NCBI RefSeq assembly: GCF_030704535.1
Contig: NC_081821.1
Location: 7,703,001 to 7,767,000, forward strand
Reading direction: 5' to 3'
DNA: 64,000 bases
From: Vitis vinifera
Lineage: Eukaryota; Streptophyta; Magnoliopsida; Vitales; Vitaceae
Positions 38,785 to 50,425 of the stretch are shown here, one piece after another. Made by a program: the position numbers and the translations under genes. Under the pieces are notes generated by a model. It was not told where the DNA came from, ran no database searches, and saw only the letters and a program-made list of their open reading frames with translations. The stretch's first letter is position 1. Each line of letters starts with the position of its first letter.

Positions 38785-41623
38785 ATGGGAACAAATTTAC
38801 TGTATGAGAGCTTCCCAGGAAACTACTCCACTAGGGATCTTAATATGGAAGCTGTTGGCAGTAGGTGCCTCCCTTGTAAGGATGATAAAACCTTGAAAAG
38901 TGAGCTACACTATAATGGTGTGTTGCCGCCACCTGCTCTGCCCAGACAGCTTGGGTCTGACAAGGAAGAATTAAGGCAGACCATCCTGAAGCAAGAAGTC
39001 ATGTTTAACGATCAGGTATGTTCTGTCTCAACTTTAATGTTGAACTCTAATACACTTGTAGTCAATTTGATATGTTGCATAGACTTGGGCACATTATGTG
39101 CATTAGAAATGGAATTCTTTCATTTTTTGTTTCTCATATTATTTGTGGAAGCACATCCATTTCTTTGAGTGGAATCATTAACAAAACACTAGCAGAGATG
39201 CTTCAAAGAATTTCAGTCATTATGAAAATGAATAGAGAATTGTCAATGGTATTAGAAGGAATAACTTCATTTCCATGGGATACCCAAATGCTCTTTTAAT
39301 GCTTTTCTAAGTTAGAAGTTAAAATCTGATTTTTCTAGCTCCTGCTTTTGGTTCTCGATACAATGTCTCATTCAGTTTGATAGCATTTGAAGTACTGTGT
39401 AAATTTTGCTTTTGAATAATTTTGGTGACCAGAAGGAATAATTGCTTGTCATCGATGTTAGATTGTACTATGCAAGGGATCATAAGAAGGGTTTATTGTG
39501 CATCTGCTTGGCAGTAAGTGTAGAAGTGATTCCAAAAAGTAGGTAATTCTGGCTTCTTGAGAGGAAAAGGGGGGATTTCAGTTGAATAACAGACAAGGCA
39601 AATTGAACTTGAACTTTCCCATATGCTGTTATGTTTCTTGAACACTTGAATGCATTTGAATTTTATCTTGGCCATCCAGGTGCAGGAACTCCATCGTCTT
39701 TATAGAAGACAGATGGAATTAATGAACGAAATTGAAAAGAAGCAACTCCATAAGCAGTCTGACTATGCCGTGAAGATGTCACAAGAGCCAAGGGATCTTG
39801 ATTCAATTTCAACGAGACCAAACAGTTTAATTGACTTGAATCAACCTTATCAGGGGGAAGAAGCTGGAACTTCAACCTCTGTTTATTCTCTTGATCCTGG
39901 GATCAACCAGGGAGAGATCCCAGGCAGGGATCCATCTGCAAAAACAAATTCAGGATTTGGAGTTTCATCCATGGAAAGTTTTGGTAATAGTGAAACTAAA
40001 AAAAACGTGGATGCATGCTCAAGGCCGCAGGAGCATCCACCTTTTACCAATGAAGCTGGTGAGAATTCTTTAGCAAGGTTGGATAACATAGTCATTTATT
40101 GTAAATAAACATTCTCAGCTTCATTTGTGCTTCTATGATTTTTGACAAGGCTCTGACCTTTCTTTTCAGGGCATAATAGAAGCACATTGGTCGATTTTCA
40201 GTTCCCATCAGTTTCAACTCGGGGGAGGCCAAGACATCATTTGGAGCGGAGTCCAATAGTGGTTTTAGCACTTCCTGCCTTTAATGGCCCTGCCCCATTG
40301 AATAAGTTCTCCAGACGATCAATTGCTAGGCCTAGGCATACTGGCAACAAGCTTCATGTGGGTAGAAGTTCGAGATGTAGTCCACAACATGGACATGTGA
40401 GGTCCAAGATCACTTCCCATGACTCCCATTTCGAGTCCATGACAAGCAGTACTGACCATGATTTCTCTCCTGGACACCCTGCCCATAAGGAGCACTTGAA
40501 GGGTTCAGATATAATGGATGTGAAATCAGAGAGGGATATGGACTTAAATTCCATTCCCCCCGCCCGTTCTGCAGATGTGGTTTCCCAACAACAGATTTGT
40601 ACCATGGATAAAGGCGACAAGTCTGAAGGTTTGTATCATATTTCCAGTTTTGATATGTCTCATATTTCCAGTAACCTGTTTTCTTCTCATACCTTGTATT
40701 GACTTTCTCACTGTCTTTAATTCCTCTGTTCTGAGGGAAACATGAAATTGACTTTGAATTTGAACTCGTGTGGAAATGTAGAGAGTTGGCCAGCACTTTC
40801 TGTTCCAGGAGCTTCTGTAGTGGCACCTATTAGTCCAGAAAACCAGGAGTGTCCTCGACCTAGAGGAGAATCTGAGGAGACTCCTCTAGATTTGTCCCAA
40901 GGGAAAGGTACAGGTCCACTAGAGAAGCCTGACAAAATTGCAGCAGAGGAATCACTTTTCACTTCTTCAACTGGGATTGAAGCTTGTTTAGAGAGTGCTG
41001 CTTGTGATCCATCCAACACTTCACCCCTGTATTGGTTTGTCACTATTTGTTTGGATCCTGACACTGAGTCTAAATTAGCTTTTAGTGGCAATAATGGTGC
41101 TGAACAGGAAGGGTTGTCATGTGATGAGGTTGATTACTTTGAAGCCATGACATTGAAACTAGTTGAGCTTAAGTCAGAAGAGCACCTGTGCAAGAACAAT
41201 AGCCAAAAGGAGGAAGGGACATGCTCTACCATATTTCTGAGTCAACCAAAAAAGGGCCGCCGGTGGAGACGACAGAAGGACTTTCAAAAGGAAATCCTCC
41301 CCAGCCTCGCCTCTCTCGCGAGGCATGAGGTGGCTGAAGATCTTCAGACAATAGGAGGGCTGGTGAAAGCTGCAGGTTCTCCTCCAGGAACAAAGTTGGC
41401 AAGAGATGCTGGTAAAAACAAGGAGGCAAGGGGGAGGAAGCGGATGAGAGCCTCCGTCTCCAATGTGGTGGAGAGCACTGGGTCTATGCCATTGCAACAG
41501 CCAGCTGCCACTGCTGAACCGGGGTCACAGGACAGATGGCTAACAGGGTGGGGGAGTGTAAGGCGCCGGGGTCAGAGACATCGGACAAGTAATCCTTCTC
41601 TTCTTTTAACTCAGTTCTCATGA
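38785..41623 (+). CDS. DUF863 plant protein of unknown function
   Basis: Predicted coding exons are 38785-39015, 39680-40058, 40170-40628 and 40736-41623, about 650 residues. The start (MGTNLLYESFPGNYSTRDLN) and the exon junction ...FNDQ|VQELHRLYRRQMELM are hallmarks of DUF863 (relatives At1g13940, At1g69360, At1g26620). A coiled-coil segment (ELHRLYRRQMELMNEIEKKQ) is followed by a low-complexity region with repeated LIDLN/MDLNSIP motifs and a C-terminal block with GRRWRRQKDFQKEILPSLAS and a basic tail. Nuclear location is plausible from the basic patches, but function is unknown. The last intron does not keep frame with the obvious sites: exon 4 ends in phase 1, while the best exon 5 start (40736) needs phase 0. 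An acceptor at 40781 would restore phase but drop a conserved-looking LNLNSC segment. That exon pair may carry a 1-bp indel or use an unrecognised site. Confidence 0.8.
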
Positions 41624-41967
41624 ACTTATACTAAGCTGCTTTGGTTTGTTACAGGAGGGTGGGAAAGCAGAAGCTTGTTCTTATAGTTTTTATAGTTTTT
41701 GGTTTGGAGTAATTTTGAGTTATAGGGTTGCCTTGTACAGTCTTATAGAGTTCAGAATTTGGGAGCTTCTATACATACATGTGAATGCTTTAGCTTTTAA
41801 GAGTTACTATTTCTCTCAGAGGAGAATGAGAAAGAGTAGTGCCTCCATGGCACCTTGCATAAGACAATTTTTATGCCATGGAATTCTCTTACCTTTCAGT
41901 CCAAGTAGAACCTTACTTGAAAAAGGCGTTTTTTATTTTTTATTTTTTTTTTAATTTGAGAATAATG

Positions 41968-42130
41968 AAAGTCGCATTTGCAAAATGCGATAATATACAT
42001 AATTTTTTTTTATGCTGGGTTTAAAAAGTCGCATTTACAAAATACAATAATGTATGCAATTTTTGTTTTTTTTTTTACATTAGATTCACGAAAGTCGCAT
42101 TCACAAAATGCGACTACACGTAATTTTTTT
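41968..42130. repeat. Short tandem repeat with GTCGCATT hairpin core
   Basis: Three units begin at about 41968, 42025 and 42091, each AAAGTCGCATT(T/C)(G/A)CAAAAT followed by an ATGCGA-like half, an AT spacer and a long T tract. The first unit contains TCGCATTTGCAAAATGCGA, nearly self-complementary. A fourth, degenerate copy (AAATCACATTCACAAATATG) is near 42335. The repeat lies in the 3' flank of the DUF863 gene, in a 1.3-kb space with no other recognisable gene. Confidence 0.75.
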
Positions 42131-42923
42131 TTTTTTTTTAATTTTAAATTTTTATGTATTATCAAATGAAACGGTTATGGCTATCTACACCAAGATTTCG
42201 TGTGGAAACTGGGAACCTGAAAGTCCTATCACTAGTCAAAGACTCCAGAGAACTGTTATCAATATGATGGTTTCCATTCTCATTGGATTTCTAGCTTTTA
42301 GGCTGAGAGACCCACATCCATAATCCAGCGTCCAAAAATCACATTCACAAATATGATTTAGGATGTTTTCAAAAACAAATTATTTGATTAAACAAAAGCA
42401 GGCACATCCCAAACAAGTTCGCTTCTGTGTTTTGGATTTTTAGGGAATAATTTTGAAAAATAGTTTTTGAAAATTGTTGTTTAATTTTTGTAAAATAAAA
42501 GTATGTTGGAAGCGTGTTTTTAATCTATTTTTAAATATGTTTTAAAAGTAATTTTTATATCTAATTTTATTTTTAATTATTTTATATATATAATTATTTC
42601 TTAAAACAATTTTCAGAAAACAATGTAATTTTTCAACGAGGTTTGTTTTGTTAAAATTTATTCTGTTATCAATTGGATGCATAAAATAGGTTGCCAAAAT
42701 GAACAGGGGAGCGAATTTCCTATCCTGTATCCATTTTCTTCATTCCAAGAAAAAACCACCTCAAGATGTACAAACCAAACGAGCCCTTGATATCCAGTAT
42801 TAGTTTTCAAGTTCCCCCACCAGCGGAGCTCAGAAAAAGGGCTGGAAATGAATTCCTGGAAAATGCCGACGGGAGGATTTTATTAATTCTCGTTGTCCAC
42901 GAGCTCCACCAAAACTCAAAGCG

Positions 42924-44771
42924 ATGAAAAGATCAGTGAAATCATTCCTACAAGCTCGAAGCAACCTCTCCCAGTGGACCCACAACCTAACCATCCGTCC
43001 ATCTTCAACCTCTGCACTTACGCTCTGTGAAAATCCACCTCAAATAACAGAATCCAAGCATTCCCATTTGACAAAATCAATCTCAAATCATGCCCACATG
43101 AACCAAATGCTCAGCCAGATGATCATGAACTACATACCCATCGACCACCTCAATTTGATGAAGCTGATAGACTTTTCCGTGTCCTCGCATGGTTTTGCAG
43201 CCTCTGCTCTTCTCTTTACTCAGTTCTATGGATTCATTGATTCTGACCTCTGTAACTCCATGATCAGATGTTATACTGACTCGAACAAGCATTTACATTC
43301 AGTTTTTATATACACCCAGATGTGGAAAAATGGTATTTTTCCCGACTCTTCAACTTTTCCCACTGTGCTCAAATCAGTTGCGCAGTTATGCCGCCAAGAA
43401 CTTGGAAAAGCGATACATTGTTGCATTATTCAAATGGGTTTTGAGTCAAATGTCTACGTAAGCACTGCACTCGTTAATATGTATGGTACTTGTTCATCGG
43501 TTAGTGATGCTCGTCAAGTGTTTGATGAAATTCCGGACAGAAATATTGTGTCGTGGAATGCTTTGATCACTGGTTACAACCACAATAGGATGTTCAGGAA
43601 AGTGATTGATGTGTTCAGAGAGATGCAGATTGCCGGGGCAAAGCCAGTGGAGGTGACCATGGTGGGGGTTCTATTGGCTTGTGCCCATTTGGGAGCTTTG
43701 AACCAGGGAAGGTGGATTGATGATTATATCGACCATAATAGATTGAGATTGAATGTGTTTGTTGGTACTGCTCTTATAGACATGTATGCCAAATGTGGGG
43801 TTGTTGATGAGGCAGAAAAGATTTTCAAAGCAATGAGGGTAAAGAACGTCTATACTTGGAATGTGTTGATCTCAGGATATGCCATGAATGGGCGGGGTGA
43901 ATCTGCTTTGCAGGCTTTTTCTAGGATGATTATGGAGAAGTTTAAGCCTGATGAGGTTACTTTCTTAGGTGTACTGTGTGCTTGTTGTCACCAAGGCCTT
44001 GTCAATGAAGGGCGGACATATTTTACAAGCATGAAGGAAGAGTTTGGATTGCGACCAAGGATAGAGCACTATGGGTGCATGGTTGACCTACTTGGTCGAG
44101 CTGGATTCCTGGATGAAGCCCAGCAGCTAATACAAGCCATGAGCATGCAACCTGACCCTATAATCTGGAGGGAATTGCTAGGTGCTTGCCGGATTCATGG
44201 CAATATCCAATTGGGTGAGTTTGCAATTAAAAAACTTCTCGAGCTTGAGCCAAACAATGGTGAGAATTATGTGTTGCTAGCAAATCTATATGCTCGGGAC
44301 CAAAGGTGGGATAAGGTTGGAGAAGTAAGAGAAATGATGGATTGTAGAAGAGTCCGGAAGGTCCCAGGTTGCAGTTCTATTGAAATTGATAATGTGGTTT
44401 ATGAGTTTGTGGTGTCAAATTATATTAAACCAGGATTTGAGGAGGTATATAAGCTGTTGGCTGATATGAACAAGAAATTGAAATTGGCTGGTTATGTTGC
44501 AGACACTGGCATGGCTTCCTATGACATTGAGGAAGAAGAGAAGGAACACTCTCTAATGTATCATAGCGAGAAGCTTGCACTGGCATTTGGACTTCTGAAG
44601 TCTCCTTCAGGTTTGACCTTAAGGATAGTGAAGAATTTAAGGATCTGTCAGGATTGCCATGGGTTTTTCAAAATTGTTTCAAAGGTTTATAGAAGGGATA
44701 TTTCTGTTAGAGATAGAAACCGATTCCACCATTTTGTTGGAGGTGCTTGTTCTTGCAAAGATTATTGGTGA
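42924..44771 (+). CDS. DYW-type pentatricopeptide repeat protein
   Basis: Intronless, 615 residues. A PLS-type array (about residues 105-430) shows repeated signatures such as VSTALVNMYGTC, IVSWNALITGYN, VGTALIDMYAKCG and VYTWNVLISGYAMNG. It is followed by E1/E2 motifs (about 410-510) and a complete DYW domain ending CSCKDYW. The cytidine-deaminase signature is intact: HSE (547-549) and CQDCH (575-579). The N-terminus is rich in Arg/Ser and Lys with few acids, fitting an organelle transit peptide, but plastid versus mitochondrion cannot be decided. The family performs site-specific C-to-U editing of organelle transcripts, and the RNA target is not predictable here by eye. It lies about 1.3 kb downstream of the DUF863 gene with no sign of co-regulation. 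Confidence 0.95.
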   Translation: MKRSVKSFLQARSNLSQWTHNLTIRPSSTSALTLCENPPQITESKHSHLTKSISNHAHMNQMLSQMIMNYIPIDHLNLMKLIDFSVSSHGFAASALLFTQFYGFIDSDLCNSMIRCYTDSNKHLHSVFIYTQMWKNGIFPDSSTFPTVLKSVAQLCRQELGKAIHCCIIQMGFESNVYVSTALVNMYGTCSSVSDARQVFDEIPDRNIVSWNALITGYNHNRMFRKVIDVFREMQIAGAKPVEVTMVGVLLACAHLGALNQGRWIDDYIDHNRLRLNVFVGTALIDMYAKCGVVDEAEKIFKAMRVKNVYTWNVLISGYAMNGRGESALQAFSRMIMEKFKPDEVTFLGVLCACCHQGLVNEGRTYFTSMKEEFGLRPRIEHYGCMVDLLGRAGFLDEAQQLIQAMSMQPDPIIWRELLGACRIHGNIQLGEFAIKKLLELEPNNGENYVLLANLYARDQRWDKVGEVREMMDCRRVRKVPGCSSIEIDNVVYEFVVSNYIKPGFEEVYKLLADMNKKLKLAGYVADTGMASYDIEEEEKEHSLMYHSEKLALAFGLLKSPSGLTLRIVKNLRICQDCHGFFKIVSKVYRRDISVRDRNRFHHFVGGACSCKDYW

Positions 44772-47288
44772 TATTGTTTTGATTATGGGCAGACTGTTGT
44801 TTGCTCTTGCTTCCAGTTTTCTGAAATTTTACCACAAACTCCCAACAGTGTCAACCTGGTTGAAGTTTCCCCATGTCACAAATGATAACCTGGGAAACAT
44901 TCACAATCACATATCCTTTAGACTGGTGATAAGCAATTCTCTATGCAGCGTATCTTGTTTTGGTGTCAGCTGCCTTTTGTTATATGTTACTACCAAAAGT
45001 TATTCAGTGGCTTCTGTCTGATGTATTCCAGTGGAGAATTCTAGTTTTTCGCAGAAAAGAAGCTGAAGTTGAAGACACATTCTCCTATTTTGAGATCCTC
45101 AGGAAAATGTTATCCGTTGAACTATAGGTTCATCATCCTAGAACTCCAGTGGCCTGCACAGAAAAGGTACTTCGCCTATTTGATGATTTCTAGGCAGGAA
45201 TTGCACCTCAACACATTTTGAAAGAGCGGGTAGTTCCAGATGTTGCCATTCGAACTATTGTATTACCCTTTTAGAATTTTAATCATGTTCAGTGTCCAGT
45301 CGGTGGTCCACTGCCATGGGGAGGAAATGCTTGTCTGGACTGAACAGCAAGGAGGAATAAGAAAAAGAAGGTCAGTTTAGTGGATGGTTCTTATTCTATT
45401 TGAATCGGAAGTTCTTCTATGGAGATCATCTGCTGAGGCAGCTTCTTGAGTCAAAAGTAGCCTATAAGCAAGGTTATATAAGTAAACAAAATTAAAAGCA
45501 GGCTATTAAATGAGGGGAGCAAGTCTTGAGTTTTTGTGGTCTGGTTAGATTGACGCAGCCAATGCTTTAGCCATTTCTGTTAGCATGGCCTCTGAACAAA
45601 AATAAAAATGGACTTGTTCACGCGCATGATATGAATATTTTGTCATATCAATCATATGATTAAATTTCATTTATAAAAGATGGTGGTTTAAATCTGATGT
45701 GTGGCTTTTGAAAGTCAGTATATGCGGTATTTTTGTCTTATCCTAGGATTTAGATATTTGAGGAAATTAAAATATAAAGAAAAAGTAATTTAATTTTTTG
45801 AAAAAATATTATTAAAGATATGGTGGATTATTATATGTAGAATTTATTTCGTAAAAAATATATTTGGCAGATGTTGAGTATAGGTTTTTCATCGGGAGAA
45901 TGCTGTGAGAAGTAATGTTCTAAAAATGATTCATGTTAAAAGAAAATCCAAACAGATGATCTTCTAAAATAGAATCATTTAATTGAAAATTAATTTATGT
46001 TAAAAGAAAATGATTTTTTAATATAGAATTATTTAATTGAGAAATGTTTTGGTTAATTGTAACCAAATAAAACATATTTTATTTTATCTATAATAGAAAT
46101 TGAAATTATTTGTTATTTGCAAATAAATAAATGTACCCTCTTATACTAATATTTTGTTAACTAAAATTAAATAAATTTAAATAAAATAAAATGAGACTAA
46201 ACAATGAAATGAAATGACAATGGAATCGAATGAAGGTTTAAAAGCAACTCTTGTGTATCATTGAAAAGATTAATTAAATGAAGAAATAAAATATAACTTT
46301 ATTATTGAAAAGATTAATTAAATGTAGAAATAAAATGTGGCATTATTCTGTATTATTGAGATGAAGATTAAATGATTAAACAATTAAATAAAATGAGGGT
46401 TTTTAATTTTGAAATGAGGTAAAAGTCAAAAGGTTTTTAATTCATGAGTTTTTAGAAAAATAATTTATGTTTTTAAAAACTGATTTTTTAAATAGAGTTA
46501 TTTCATTGAGATATGATTTAATTGATTATAACTAAACAAACCAAACCAATGGAAAGTAGCAACATTTTATTTTGTTTATGATAGAAATAGGTTATTTACG
46601 AATAAAAGAAACAACTTCTTTTTCTAATAATTTGTTAATTAAAATTAAGTGAATTCAAATAAAATAAAATGTTGAAATAGAAATTAAAACAATGGGGTGA
46701 AATGAATGTTTCAAGAGCTATTTCCACTTTTTAAGTCATGATTGGTACCGCTTTGGATGACAATGAACAATCCACTTAATTAATCGAATTCACAACAATC
46801 TCTATGTGAATTAGTGGGACTTATTTGTTTGCCCTATAATTCTTTCATAGTCGTAGCACCAATAACTCTTGCAAAGAAAAAAAAACATAAAATAAAATAA
46901 ATTAATAATTTAGAATTATTTCTCAGCATTATGATACCAACAACTCTTACATAGGACTTTATTGGTGTGGTAGGAAAAGAGATGTGCATAAATTTTGATT
47001 TTTCTCCAAATTTTTATTTATTTTTATTTATTAAAATATATTTTATCAAGGACACCAGTGAAAAAAAGAAGACATGGTAGAAAAATAGAAGGAAAAAGTG
47101 TACTTTTTGGTATATTAAAAAAAATCACAAAATAATAACTTAATTTTATAAAATACAAATTTTAAATGTCTATTTAAAAATAATTATTATTTTATGTCAT
47201 TTTTTATTAAATGTATTATCTTTGATTTAATGATATAGACATTATGTATAGAAACACATTTTTTTTTTCCAAAAAGAGAAAAGCATAA
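44772..47288. other. 3' flank of the PPR gene and AT-rich intergenic region
   Basis: 44772-45600 is less AT-rich and probably includes the PPR 3' UTR. No second gene is supported. 45700-47288 is AT-rich, with two partly similar stretches (about 45950-46150 and 46440-46680, sharing ATAGAATTATTTAATTGAGA-like and TTTTATTTTATCTATAATAG-like pieces) that look like an old duplication. The LTR begins at 47289, and CATAA just before it would be the target-site duplication to look for at the far side. Confidence 0.5.
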
Positions 47289-49299
47289 TGTGGACCCCGC
47301 ATTTTCGATGGCTCGAATGCGTTTCCCACTCGATGGCGAGCTCGATTTTTATTTGAAAAAAATTGATATTTATTTATTGTTTGAAAATGACTTGGAGTCG
47401 CTACTTATTTTTGTTTTATTTTTAAAGGGTAAACAAAATAAGAAATAAAAACCCTAAGTGTGACTCCTTATTTTGGAAAAGGCGGTCTACAAAAACCGGA
47501 TCGGGTTCGGGGGTCATGTTACTTATCGGGAAGGTACGGTAAAGACCGTAGCACCCCTCTAAGTCCCTAAAGTCGGGTCTCTACTAATGAGATGAAGCTG
47601 ACATGGCAATCAATGAGAAAATCAATGAATACTCGAATCAATCATGCACATATGAGTATCAGAATATGCAATAGAGGATAACCGAAGTGAAAGTGGATGC
47701 GTACCTGATCAGCAAACGGCAACGCGCTATCACAAAATGGGATTAGTGCATAGTAATGAGCATAAAGTATATCACTCATATCATCAAACCATATAAAGAA
47801 ACACTAATAGCATGCATGACATCTCATTCAAATTCATTTTTATTTTAAAGAAGATTATTTGATGTAGGGCCCCCACCAAAGCCCTTTTATTTTGCATGAA
47901 TCAATTCCATAAATTCCATCACTTGGAATTACGGAATTGATTTTTGGCTTATTTTAAAACGTTTTAAAATTAGAGAAGTTATGAAAGTTGCATGCCGAAG
48001 AGAGATGGCAGCAAATTTTATTAAAAACAGAGCAAATTTTATTAAAAACAGAATTTTGGAATCTAAAGAAAACCTAAGGATGGAAGATGGAAAATATTGG
48101 AATTATTTGAAAACTGATGTTTAAAAAGTTATTTGCAAGAAAGGAGTCAGAAAATTATTTTCTAAGCCAAAAGATTGATGAAATGGGAGGTGACACGTGG
48201 CATAAGAGTGACTAAGCAAGCCATGCAGACTAGAAGCGTAAACTTGGGGCACCTGGAGCACTGACTGCATATTATTCCATCTCTGCCTGTGAAGAGGATT
48301 TCTCGTAATTTCCTGTATGTCCCTAACACCCTTTCCCAAGCATGAACACATGAATAACTCGGTCTGCTGCTAATATTGCTGGAAAACTGTAGCGACCATC
48401 CTTCCCTTGCATCAACATCTCAGCCATGTAGGCTTGATCCTCAGCTCACTTAGTATCCTAAATCCCTGGGGAGTTCGAGGGATCCATGCAGACAGTTTGA
48501 ATGATGAGCTGCTGGCGATATGTAGCAAGATTTCCATGGATTTCTAGAGGCATTGAAGAGCTTCTGCTACAATTTTGAATCTGATGGACTGCTGAATATG
48601 GTGCCGAGGTATTGCTCGTGATTTCTCATATCACGCTTAGGAGGAATTTGCACTTATCAATGAAGGGTGCCTTAACAAATTTTCTGTGAGTAGATTCTTG
48701 AATTGAATTGCTTGCAGCACCACTTGCACCCTCTGAATTGGGTACAGCTGTAACTGAAGCAGGTGCAAGGGCTTCAATTGGAAACTATGTGTTGAAACAG
48801 CCTTCAACCGCCTACGGGAGTTCGAACTTCAACATTAAAGCTGCCTGTACCACGTGGAAGTCTTGTTCTTTTACACCATGCTTCATCATGCTACCTATCA
48901 CCACATTTCCTTCGGAGTCAACAAGACGTCACTATTGACCTCAATGAAGAACAAACTGTATTTCTATCACTAGGATGAACAGTTGCAGGATACTAAGTCA
49001 CCACATCTCCTCATTACATGTAAGTAGTTGTTCTGTCTTTGTTGGATAACTGAAATAAGCATCTCTTAGTTCCACATCAATCACCCTGTATCCGTGCTGA
49101 ACATATTTCTATGTAAGAGTCTCCTCTGAGCAAGTTGACTTTAGCGCACTTCAGCTTGTATGGTGTTAGCTGGGATTGTCACCTCGAATTCAGGGAGAAG
49201 TTAACTGACAGTGAAGACAAATCAACCTGGGCACTATCCTTAGTTGATGGCCCATCACTTGCATTATTATGGACTGCACTATTGCAGTTGGGTGCGTGT

Positions 49300-49406
49300 G
49301 CAACAAGATATGACAACATCTGCTTCCTGTTAAGAAAATCCCGATCATGCGAGACGACAAGAAGAATTTTCTTCCACCTGCACAAGTACTCTTCTAACCA
49401 GAGAGT
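49300..49406 (-). pseudogene. Captured ABCF-type ATPase fragment inside the LTR
   Basis: On the minus strand the translation contains LWLEEYLCRWKK directly followed by an ILLVVSHDRDFLN block. This is the segment just after the second-domain Walker B in plant ABCF (GCN20-like) ATPases, with the H-loop histidine kept (SHDRDF). The match is about 25 residues and breaks off on both sides into unrelated sequence. It has no ATP-binding P-loop, so it is a transduced gene fragment, not a gene. The same fragment is mirrored at 63899-64000. Confidence 0.72.
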
Positions 49407-50124
49407 AGCCCTTTCCTTGGCTACAGTTATTCTTCATGCAATGACATTTGAATTTATGCAGCCCACAAGTTGTCAGAAGGAATGAGAATCGACCCAAATG
49501 TATCTTTATCTTCCCTGAACAATGCCGATAGGGATCTCAGTCACATATTAATGCAACCCTAGTAACGGAGATCCCACTGATCCACCACATAACCAGTGAG
49601 GCGTTGCGCACATCATCATTTCCCTTTTACTTAACCCTTGCTGAAATAAAGATCGAACTGCCGGAGTATACGATTCAGGTATATACGATACAGGTTCCAG
49701 CCTCAAGGTTCCAGCACCGAAGATATGAATGAGGTGTAGGGAAGAGAGAAATATGGTAGGTTTGGTAGATGAAGATCAATACGGAAGTATGAAGAGTGAG
49801 TATTGGAACAGGTTCAGCGGGTATGAATATAGCAGAGAAAAAAAAAAACAAGGGTGAGAAGATGGGTTTGCTTCCATGGGGTATGAGACATGAATTTAAG
49901 AATGAAGATATGGAAGTGAAGAGTGGAAGCATTGTGGTGATGAGTTTGAGTGGGTGTAGAGAGAGAGAAAAGTGGTGAGGACAAAAGATGGGTAAACGAG
50001 AGATCAATGCAAGGAAACAGATACAGGGAATGAAGTGGATCCTGGGACATTGAACCAAGTTAGTCTGGGATTCAGTAGTGTCCACGTTCAAAGCACCATC
50101 AAACCTCACGAAGGACACCATGCA

Positions 50125-50425
50125 TGCATAGATAGCTTGACGGGTTTGTTCAACTGCACTAGCAAAGGAAGCTGAGCCCCATGACCAAAGATAATATCAA
50201 GGCCTCTGGGGAAATCACTAGCAACATTTCTTAGGGCCCCACGACCTGTTCACGAATATCCTCACTTGGAGGATCAAGGAGTTTCACAAACACCAGGATA
50301 GCCTCTCGATCAATTACCACATTAGTATTATCAGATGTCTCAAAAGCAATGTTTGTGAGAGCCCAGGTCTCCAAATTGAAAATGTGGGAAGCTTTCCTCT
50401 CAAAAACCCCAACAAAATGGCGAAA
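50125..50425 (-). pseudogene. Captured importin-alpha ARM-repeat fragment inside the LTR
   Basis: On the minus strand, translation gives a FVGVFERKASHIFNLETWA block, then WALTNIAFEASDNTNVV and VFVKLLDPPSEDIREQ. After a one-base frameshift it continues GALRNVASDFPRG and LPLLVQLN. The order and spacing match two consecutive armadillo repeats of plant importin-alpha (the WALTNIA...TNVVID...PIFVKLL...REQAVWALGNVAGDSPR region). The frame is broken and the ends are lost, so it cannot make an importin. An inverted second copy is at 62880-63180. Confidence 0.78.

Noticed and set aside
48121-49485. Plus- and minus-strand frames in the distal LTR as independent genes
   Set aside because: Apart from the short ABCF match, no domain is visible and frames end quickly. 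They are part of the LTR.
49675-50121. 148-residue minus-strand open frame, mirrored at 63184-63630
   Set aside because: It lies in the LTR and is duplicated only because the LTR is. Its composition (Ser/Pro/His/Phe-rich, low complexity) matches CT-rich DNA read by chance, and I recognise no domain.
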